From contig WSMU01000031.1 of assembly GCA_013316395.1 (NCBI GenBank), forward strand, positions 1-10,634: a DNA stretch of 10,634 nt, given 5' to 3'. A program made the translations under genes and the position numbers. Below, piece after piece: positions 6,590 through 10,634 of this stretch. Position 1 is the first letter of the stretch. Each line of letters opens with the position of its first letter. The notes beneath the pieces were generated by a model. That model ran no database searches, was not told the origin of the DNA, and saw only the letters and a list, made by a program, of their open reading frames with translations. This DNA is from Alphaproteobacteria bacterium (GTDB lineage Bacteria > Pseudomonadota > Alphaproteobacteria > Rs-D84).

Positions 6590-6623
6590 AAAAATCCCCC
6601 GCAATGCGGGGGGGGGGGATTTC
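6590..6623. terminator. Bidirectional terminator with an 11-G homopolymer
   Basis: The arm ATCCCCCGC (6594-6602) faces GCGGGGG... (from 6606) across an AAT loop, with A residues before and T residues after. It lies between convergent genes (stops at 6589 and 6624). The right arm contains eleven consecutive G (6608-6618), six more than can pair with the five C of the left arm. Confidence 0.8.
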
Positions 6624-6806
6624 TTACTGCACATCCGGCGCAATTGCCGCCACCGGGCAAATTGCTGCGCATGTGCCGCATGATATGCATTTTGCCGGGT
6701 CTATTACGCATTTACCGTCCGGTCCGACAGATATCGCCATAACCGGGCATGCACCCATGCAAGTGTGACATGCAATGCATTTTGCCGGGTCTATTTTATA
6801 TGCCAT
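6624..6806 (-). CDS. 2[4Fe-4S] ferredoxin, 60 aa
   Basis: This is a small soluble electron carrier of the clostridial type. Two cluster-binding motifs are complete: C10-x2-C13-x2-C16-x3-C20-P and C40-x2-C43-x2-C46-x3-C50-P. One additional Cys (C33) lies between them. The two halves are nearly identical (IDPAKCIACHTC versus IDPAKCISCGTC), showing the internal duplication of the family; at DNA level a 21-nt segment is identical at 6685-6705 and 6775-6795. The ATG at 6806 has AAGGAG (6819 to 6814) as ribosome site, overlapping the stop codon of the upstream BI-1 gene with a 12-nt gap, so the two genes are very probably one operon. The redox partner is unknown; no oxidoreductase partner gene is in the window. 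Confidence 0.93.
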   Translation of the reverse strand: MAYKIDPAKCIACHTCMGACPVMAISVGPDGKCVIDPAKCISCGTCAAICPVAAIAPDVQ

Positions 6807-6818
6807 TTTATATACTCC

Positions 6819-7535
6819 TTAATTACGATTTAGCAAGCTTAGCAAATATTGGAACATTGCAATAAACGAGATGTACATATGCAGCGCCCCCAGCACCGCC
6901 AGCTGGTTACGCTGGGTATCATCGGATGTTACGGCGTATGCACGTTTTAATGTCTGCATGTCGTATGCTGTGAACAATGCGAAAATCAAAACACCGGCCA
7001 GGCAAACAATTGTTGCAAATGTGCTGCCCAACGGCCAGATAAAGGATGCCAGGCCGACCAAAATCAGGCCAATCATGCCCATCATTAAAAATACGCCCAA
7101 GAATGACAGGTCTTTGACCGTCTTGTATCCGAACAGTGCCATCGCCCCGAACATAATCGCCGCGATAACAAAAGCATAAAGTATGGACAGGGGATTAACC
7201 GCCAGCGCGCCACAAATCAGCGGTGTCATTCCAAAGCCCATTAAAACCGCATACAGTGCCAACAGCGCCGCCGCCGTTCCGGGTTTAAGCGAGAATGCAC
7301 GTACCTGGGCCCATATTGACAGTGCCAAGCCGCCAAAGATAACGATATAGAACAGTGCAGACATTCCACCTTCGTTAACCAGCAGGCGAATTCCGCCGCC
7401 ATAGATTGTAAACCATGATGTCAATGCTGATAAACCCACCGCACCGAACATCAGGGCAAAGATTCTTTTAAAATACAGCTCTATCCCGCCACTGCGTTGT
7501 GCGGAAAGAACTTTTTTGGTATTTTTTTCTACCAT
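6819..7535 (-). CDS. BAX inhibitor-1 (BI-1/YbhL-YccA) family membrane protein, 238 aa
   Basis: This inner-membrane protein has about seven hydrophobic segments after a short charged N-terminus (MVEKNTKKVLSAQRSGG). Family features include ALFGYKTVKDLSFLG in the middle and FTAYDMQTLKRAY near the end of the sixth segment, followed by GALHMYISFIAMFQYLL in the last. Members are studied as pH-sensitive calcium-leak channels or protease modulators; the substrate of this one is unknown. The usual Asp of the last-segment motif (YLDF) appears here as Ser223 (YISF), while the partner Asp192 (AYDMQ) is present. The ATG at 7535 has AAGGAG 7 nt upstream. The ferredoxin gene follows in the same operon. Length is normal for the family. 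Confidence 0.9.
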   Translation of the reverse strand: MVEKNTKKVLSAQRSGGIELYFKRIFALMFGAVGLSALTSWFTIYGGGIRLLVNEGGMSALFYIVIFGGLALSIWAQVRAFSLKPGTAAALLALYAVLMGFGMTPLICGALAVNPLSILYAFVIAAIMFGAMALFGYKTVKDLSFLGVFLMMGMIGLILVGLASFIWPLGSTFATIVCLAGVLIFALFTAYDMQTLKRAYAVTSDDTQRNQLAVLGALHMYISFIAMFQYLLSLLNRN

Positions 7536-7557
7536 TTATTTTCTCCTTGTTATTTGG

Positions 7558-7569
7558 ATTATATATAAT
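7558..7569. promoter_or_regulatory. AT-rich divergent promoter region between BI-1 and lgt
   Basis: Overlapping TATAAT sequences stand on both strands: 7564-7569 on plus (toward lgt) and 7563-7558 on minus (toward BI-1). No well-placed -35 is seen for either; TTGAAT (7590 to 7585, minus) is at 21 bp from the minus -10. The assignment rests on the -10 matches and divergent layout. Confidence 0.35.
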
Positions 7570-7616
7570 ACAATCGCCTCATAAATTCAAGAATAAAAGG
7601 ATTTAAAGACAAAATA

Positions 7617-8441
7617 ATGGCAATTGTAATAGAACCTATTTCGCCGGTCGCTTTCTCTGTGCTGGGGTTGGATATACGCTGGTATGCGCTGGCTTATATT
7701 GCGGGATTTATAATTGGTTATTTCGTTTTTAAATATTTGGCCGCCCGCCGCGACAGCGGTATACAGATATCAAAAAAGCAAATGGATGACCTGCTTACCT
7801 ACGTAATACTGGGGGTTATCCTTGGGGGGCGACTGGGCTATGTCTTGTTTTATAATCTGGCATTTTTCTTGGCGCACCCTATTGAAATATTTGCTGTATG
7901 GCATGGCGGGATGAGCTTTCATGGTGGCCTTATTGGGGTAATTGTTGCGACATTCCTGGCCGCGCGGAAAATGAAAATAAATCCATGGCATATGCTGGAC
8001 TTAATGGCGGTTGTCGGCCCTATTGGGTTGTTCTTTGGCCGTATTGCGAACTTTATAAATATGGAGGTTATGGGCCGTCCTACCACGCGACCCTGGGGTG
8101 TATTGTTCGCCGGTACCGGTGATGTTATTCCGCGCCACCCCAGCCCCCTGTACGAGGCCGCAACCGAAGGCCTGTTGCTGTTTCTAATAATGTTTTGCCT
8201 GTATCGGTTTACCGGTCTGCGTCGTCGTCCGGGTGCTTTGGCTGGAATGTTGGGCATGCTGTACGCCGTATTTAGAATCTTTTGCGAACAGTTTCGTGCC
8301 CCCGATGTCCAGATTGGCTTTTTAACCAGCTGGGGTCTGACAATGGGTCAGTTATTATCGTCTGCGATGTTTGTTGCGGGTGCGATAATTTTTGCTATTT
8401 CGCTAAAGCGCAAACAAGTAAGCACGGATTGTAGTAAATAA
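7617..8441 (+). CDS. lgt: Phosphatidylglycerol--prolipoprotein diacylglyceryl transferase
   Basis: Lgt transfers diacylglycerol from phosphatidylglycerol to the lipobox Cys of prolipoproteins, the first step of lipoprotein maturation, in the inner membrane. At 274 residues it is close to the family length and has about seven membrane segments. Diagnostic motifs are DIRWYALAYIAGF (19-31), WHGGMSFHGG (95-104, with His102 matching the essential His103 of E. coli), GRIANFINMEVMGR (141-154, Arg142), and FRIFCEQFRAPD (219-230, where Arg220, Glu224 and Arg227 keep the spacing of E. coli Arg239, Glu243 and Arg246). The usual GRIGNF is GRIANF here, a mild change. The ATG at 7617 fits the N-terminus of homologues, but the ribosome site is weak (AAAGG at 16 nt). 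It is divergent from BI-1 and followed by a tRNA gene. Confidence 0.96.
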   Translation: MAIVIEPISPVAFSVLGLDIRWYALAYIAGFIIGYFVFKYLAARRDSGIQISKKQMDDLLTYVILGVILGGRLGYVLFYNLAFFLAHPIEIFAVWHGGMSFHGGLIGVIVATFLAARKMKINPWHMLDLMAVVGPIGLFFGRIANFINMEVMGRPTTRPWGVLFAGTGDVIPRHPSPLYEAATEGLLLFLIMFCLYRFTGLRRRPGALAGMLGMLYAVFRIFCEQFRAPDVQIGFLTSWGLTMGQLLSSAMFVAGAIIFAISLKRKQVSTDCSK

Positions 8442-8451
8442 AAAATTACAA

Positions 8452-8479
8452 TTGCGTTTTAAAAAAAATAGGATAAAAT
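8452..8479 (+). promoter_or_regulatory. Candidate tRNA-Ser promoter
   Basis: TTGCGT (8452-8457) and TAAAAT (8474-8479) are separated by 16 bp, placing a start a few bases before the tRNA. A second -10-like TATAGA lies at 8487-8492. The stretch is otherwise very AT-rich. Confidence 0.35.
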
Positions 8480-8497
8480 ATTTTGGTATAGAGTTTC

Positions 8498-8587
8498 GGA
8501 TGGGTGGCAGAGCGGTCGATTGCGACGGTCTTGAAAACCGTTGAGGGTGCAAGCCCTCCGGGGGTTCGAATCCCTCCCCATCCGCCA
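8498..8587 (+). tRNA. tRNA-Ser(UGA) with encoded CCA
   Basis: The acceptor stem GGATGGG (8498-8504) pairs with CCCATCC (8577-8583), followed by discriminator G and encoded CCA (8585-8587). The anticodon stem ACGGT/ACCGT (8525-8529/8537-8541) holds the loop CTTGAAA with anticodon TGA at 8532-8534, reading UCN serine codons. The long variable arm (GAGGG..CCCTC) is the class II feature of tRNA-Ser. The T arm GGGGG-TTCGAAT-CCCTC is intact. The low-GC phage-like region begins about 100-150 nt downstream. Confidence 0.97.
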
Positions 8588-8625
8588 GGAATAAGCAAGA
8601 TTTTCACAGCCTTGCAAATCATCGC

Positions 8626-8653
8626 AAAAATCCCGCACTTCTGCGGGATTTTT
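8626..8653. terminator. Terminator downstream of tRNA-Ser
   Basis: A perfect 11-bp stem (AAAAATCCCGC 8626-8636 with GCGGGATTTTT 8643-8653) and a 6-nt loop form a bidirectional intrinsic terminator. It can end both the tRNA transcript and the minus-strand HNH operon, whose last stop is at 8752. The remaining stretch 8654-8751 holds only a loose 8-bp inverted repeat (8658-8665/8740-8747). Confidence 0.88.
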
Positions 8654-8751
8654 GTAGTTCACTGATTCCGGTAAGCCTGCGCCATCTGCCAAATCCGCCG
8701 CATTTCCTCGAAACATATATTTACCCCAATTTCGCAAAGTCAGTGAAATCA

Positions 8752-9051
8752 CTATTTTTTACCTTTGAAGCTATAAGCGGGGCCGTATCGCGCAGCGTCT
8801 TGCTTATGGGCATTCCAATGCGCTTGCTGGTTTGCAAATACATGCAAATTAGATGGATTATTATTTTGCTTATTCCGGTCTTTATGATGTACAACTTCGC
8901 TGGGGCGCAATGGTCTGCCCAGCTTAACTTCTGCCATATGGCGATGAACCAATGTGCCAGTATTGTTATAAACTCGATAGCCATTATGGTTAACATGTGT
9001 CTTTGGGGTGCGCCCATAAGATTTATAAGAACGTCCCATTTTATTTACCAT
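8752..9051 (-). CDS. HNH endonuclease, 99 aa
   Basis: This is a small phage-type HNH nuclease, a metal-dependent DNA-cleaving fold often found in homing endonucleases or next to phage packaging genes. The motif is well conserved: VHRHMAEVKLGRPLRPSEVV followed by HH (55-56), KDRNKQNNNPSNLHVF with the central Asn, and the distal His in QQAHWNAH. The N-terminus is basic (MGRSYKSYGRTPK). Two starts are possible: ATG 9051, overlapping the upstream gene by 11 nt, or ATG 9039, which follows the upstream stop with a 1-nt gap and has a purine-rich GGATGG at about 9 nt. Either way it looks translationally coupled to the 9041-9730 gene. The host or mobile role cannot be decided from sequence. Confidence 0.88.
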   Translation of the reverse strand: MVNKMGRSYKSYGRTPKTHVNHNGYRVYNNTGTLVHRHMAEVKLGRPLRPSEVVHHKDRNKQNNNPSNLHVFANQQAHWNAHKQDAARYGPAYSFKGKK

Positions 9052-9730
9052 CCATAATTTTTACCGGGATTAAATCCCAAAACTGGCCATCGCATTCTGG
9101 CCAATGTTTGCAAACTTCTACAATTTCTGTGTTTGGGGCACCTTTGGGTTTTATCAATTTGGTTTCATTTGAGAGGAAACGTTCGCCGCAATGTATGCAT
9201 TCTAACATAACTGGTTGGTCTGCCGTTTTATCTTTTGCAATTACTTCCTCATAAACAATAGGTTCTGGATCAGCGAGAACATTCACTGGTATATTTTCTT
9301 GTCCTTCGCCTTTTATGTAATATTTGGCTAATTCGAGTCTTGTTTCATCATCAAAAACAGTGCCAGCATTGTCTTCTGCTTCACCCATAAAAAATTCATA
9401 ATCTTCAATCTTTGATGGATCATAATTATCCAATGTGAAACACCCAAGTTTAATTTTAGCTATTTCTAATTGTGTATCAGATGCTTTTATAAGTTCTGCC
9501 CAACTGTTGAAATCTACTAATTTGGCTATAAGATGTTGTGCTTTCATCAATGAAAACTCAAAGTCAGGCGCATCATCAAATATATCGAAATCAAGAAAAA
9601 TTTGTGTAATATCATAGTACTTTGGAGAGTATTCGTATATGTCGCCAGCATCAGATAATTTACGTGTTTTATAATCCTGATAGAGATTTTTTGCTTTTTT
9701 TTTTAAGTATTCAATATTGTTTTCTTTCAT
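9041..9730 (-). CDS. Protein with glyoxalase-related N-terminal region and C-terminal Cys4 cluster, 229 aa
   Basis: The N-terminal region (about residues 7-95) has the pattern KKKAKNLYQDYKTRK ... FSLMKAQHLIAKLVDFNSWAELIKAS. I recall this pattern from small bacterial proteins annotated as glyoxalase-related; this is recognition by eye and only moderately certain. The middle is acidic (Asp/Glu-rich, residues 95-150). The C-terminus has CIHC (Cys178, Cys181) and CKHWPEC (Cys207, Cys213), an arrangement able to bind zinc. The ATG at 9730 has AAAGGA 9 nt upstream. The gene overlaps or abuts the HNH gene downstream, indicating one transcript. It is clearly AT-rich compared with genes left of the tRNA, suggesting acquisition. 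Its biochemical function is unknown. Confidence 0.75.
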   Translation of the reverse strand: MKENNIEYLKKKAKNLYQDYKTRKLSDAGDIYEYSPKYYDITQIFLDFDIFDDAPDFEFSLMKAQHLIAKLVDFNSWAELIKASDTQLEIAKIKLGCFTLDNYDPSKIEDYEFFMGEAEDNAGTVFDDETRLELAKYYIKGEGQENIPVNVLADPEPIVYEEVIAKDKTADQPVMLECIHCGERFLSNETKLIKPKGAPNTEIVEVCKHWPECDGQFWDLIPVKIMDGK

Positions 9731-9769
9731 AATATAATCCTTTACCGCATTGCAGTGTTACCCAAGTTC

Positions 9770-9842
9770 ATTATCTAAATAGTATTTTGGCGTTCGTAAT
9801 CTGTGGTTTTAGATAACAAGCTCGGAGGGTTATATTATCTAA
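9770..9842. repeat. Three copies of TTATCTAA in the upstream region of the 9041-9730 gene
   Basis: ATTATCTAA occurs at 9770-9778 and 9834-9842 in direct orientation, and its inverse TTTAGATAA at 9808-9816; the first and the inverse make a 9-bp inverted repeat (9771-9779/9808-9816). They lie in the 198-nt non-coding stretch (9731-9928) before the minus-strand operon, where an operator could sit. The same stretch has an 8-bp inverted repeat (9844-9851/9886-9893) and an ATATTATAATAT palindrome (9902-9913). Confidence 0.4.
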
Positions 9843-9928
9843 GTTGTTGGATGAATGAGGATTCTTTACACGAACGAGCTAGCTTTCCAACAAGCATATT
9901 TATATTATAATATGAAATATCAAAAAAA

Positions 9929-10144
9929 TCAAGTTCTATAAAATTCTCTTTCCTGTTCCTTAAAGTCCATATGCCTTGCGGCGAGGGTGGCGTGCGCGCG
10001 TTCGCATTGGATATAGTACCATAACGCGCGCACCTGGCGCCGATATGGATACGGACTATACCGCGCCCATAAGATGGACTTTTGCTCAAAGTCCATCTTT
10101 TCCAGTTCTGTTTTGCTTTCGGGCAACATAAAGAACGCTTTCAT
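9929..10144 (-). CDS. Hypothetical phage-like protein, 71 aa
   Basis: I do not recognise this family. The start ATG (10144) overlaps the stop of the upstream DUF5681-like gene as ATGA, a classic sign of translational coupling. The protein is charged and aromatic (LWARYSPYPYRRQVRALWYY, residues 25-44), helix-like, and without signal or membrane segments. MDFEQKS (17-23) and MDFKEQE (59-65) are two similar heptads, and a 12-bp perfect inverted repeat overlies the first in the DNA. Its position after a DUF5681 gene suggests part of a phage or phage-derived module. A competing frame (9835-10089, minus) overlaps it but lacks a ribosome site and coupling. Confidence 0.65.
   Translation of the reverse strand: MKAFFMLPESKTELEKMDFEQKSILWARYSPYPYRRQVRALWYYIQCERAHATLAARHMDFKEQEREFYRT
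10071..10099. repeat. 12-bp perfect inverted repeat inside a coding gene
   Basis: AAGATGGACTTT (10071-10082) and AAAGTCCATCTT (10088-10099) are perfect complements across a 5-nt TGCTC loop. The repeat lies in the 71-residue gene (residues about 16-24). A third copy of the core AAAGTCCAT stands at 9963-9971. Confidence 0.75.
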
Positions 10145-10323
10145 TTATTATCCTTTGATTTCACGTCATTTCGCGGTTGTGTGGCGGCCTTGGCCAGAAT
10201 AACCTGCAATGCCCGCGCCAAGTACAACACATCAGAATCCGGGATGTTTGCCGGCCGTCCCAAGGGATTGCCCGACACCCCGGGCCGAAACCGCATTTTC
10301 TTTGGTGGATTTTTATAAGCCAT
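10141..10323 (-). CDS. DUF5681-like small protein, 60 aa (phage-associated)
   Basis: The motif RFRPGVSGNPLGRP (residues 11-24) matches the 'F-x-PG-x-SGNP-x-GRP' signature of DUF5681, a short region common at the N-terminus of proteins encoded near phage terminase genes. The function of the domain is not established. I prefer the ATG at 10323 because AGGAG lies 8 nt upstream on the minus strand; the in-frame GTG at 10332 falls within that ribosome site. The rest of the protein is a single helix-like stretch (DSDVLYLARALQVILAKAAT) and a charged tail. The stop overlaps the start of the next gene as ATGA. At 60 residues it may be complete or a trimmed remnant. Confidence 0.72.
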   Translation of the reverse strand: MAYKNPPKKMRFRPGVSGNPLGRPANIPDSDVLYLARALQVILAKAATQPRNDVKSKDNK

Positions 10324-10408
10324 GTCATTCACTCCTATGGTCGTGCAATGAATGCTTACAAACCGAGTCGAATCAAGTGAAAGGAATGGCTTTAATTGAT
10401 TGAATTTT

Positions 10409-10414
10409 TATAAT
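10409..10414 (+). promoter_or_regulatory. -10-like TATAAT before the right-end reading frame
   Basis: A perfect TATAAT stands 34 nt before the ATG at 10448. No good -35 is visible at 16-18 bp (ATGGCT at 10386-10391). In such AT-rich sequence a chance match is possible. Confidence 0.3.
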
Positions 10415-10447
10415 ATCTTGAATATGATGTTGTTTAAAGAGGTTGGA

Positions 10448-10634
10448 ATGTCTAACAATGAGTCTCTTTGTTCGGTGCATATAAATAAAGATGTAGTGTC
10501 TTGCGTTCAATCTAGCACAAATGTCACAAGTACTACACAAGGGTATCTTATAAGGATAAGAAGAAAAGCTTTTTGTGTACGTTGGTTATATAATACCATT
10601 ATTAAAAAGCTGTCCAATTATGGTGGTGTTGCGG
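10448..10634 (+). CDS. Unidentified protein, 5' part, runs off the window
   Basis: The frame from the ATG at 10448 is open to the last base (62 codons, starting MSNNESLCSVHINKDVVS) and continues outside. AAGAGG lies a few bases upstream, a reasonable ribosome site; in-frame ATGs at 10424 and 10427 are alternatives. The visible part is Ser/Thr/Asn-rich at first and then basic (YLIRIRRKAFCVRWLYNTII), without a signal peptide. AT-rich codon use resembles the island to its left. I do not recognise it. It is divergent from the DUF5681-like gene. The reading frame could be chance, but 62 codons without a stop in AT-rich DNA plus a ribosome site favour a gene. Confidence 0.5.
   Translation, partial: MSNNESLCSVHINKDVVSCVQSSTNVTSTTQGYLIRIRRKAFCVRWLYNTIIKKLSNYGGVA

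Noticed and set aside
8459..8752. 97-codon minus-strand frame covering the tRNA-Ser
   Set aside because: It is the antisense of the tRNA and its terminator; the WRMGRDSNPRRACTLNGF-type peptide is a well-known artefact of tRNA-Ser genes.
9010..9022. 13-nt sequence GCGCCCATAAGAT repeated at 10063-10075
   Set aside because: A match of this length is roughly expected once by chance in 10 kb, and the two copies are in different reading frames.
9835..10089. 84-codon minus-strand frame overlapping the 71-residue gene
   Set aside because: No ribosome site or coupling; the overlapping frame has an ATGA junction with its upstream gene and better protein character.
1..10634. CRISPR arrays, insertion sequences or transposases
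   Set aside because: No regularly spaced repeats, transposase motifs or terminal inverted repeats with target duplications were seen.

Overview
The window looks like a chromosomal segment of a Gram-negative bacterium, most likely an alphaproteobacterium. Supporting signs are two outer-membrane beta-barrel proteins ending in a C-terminal Phe, a glycine-zipper secreted protein, lipoprotein diacylglyceryl transferase (Lgt), and TTGACA-type -35 boxes with weak -10 boxes. The taxon is an inference from general features, not from a marker gene. The first 8.6 kb reads as ordinary chromosome. From about 8.65 kb onward the sequence is visibly more AT-rich and phage-like.

Layout. At 1-786 is the 3' part of an L-lactate dehydrogenase gene, convergent with a small unknown helical protein (820-1350, minus) across a bidirectional terminator. 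Two divergent promoters (about 1390-1461) then serve that gene and an outer-membrane barrel gene (1581-2750). A second surface barrel (2869-3975) and a large secreted glycine-zipper protein (4042-5784) follow on the plus strand. They are separated only by a hairpin without a U-tract, so they may be co-transcribed.

The segment 5816-6310 carries no convincing gene but is densely structured. It holds two four-way-junction-like domains, a possible pseudoknot, and at its 3' end three mutually exclusive pairings that look like an antiterminator/terminator switch. A 92-residue orphan protein (6311-6589) starts just after the terminator. I could not match this RNA to any class I know, and it is the strongest candidate here for something undescribed.

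Next come a minus-strand pair encoding a BAX inhibitor-1 family membrane protein and a 2[4Fe-4S] ferredoxin (7535 to 6624), then divergent lgt (7617-8441) and a tRNA-Ser(UGA) gene with encoded CCA (8498-8587).

Downstream of the tRNA lies a minus-strand group: a DUF5681-like small protein, an unknown protein, a protein with a glyoxalase-related N-terminal region and a Cys4 cluster, and an HNH endonuclease. Its composition, content and position beside a tRNA suggest a prophage or phage-derived island. No integrase, large terminase or attachment-site repeat is visible, so this remains an inference. A further plus-strand reading frame runs off the right end.
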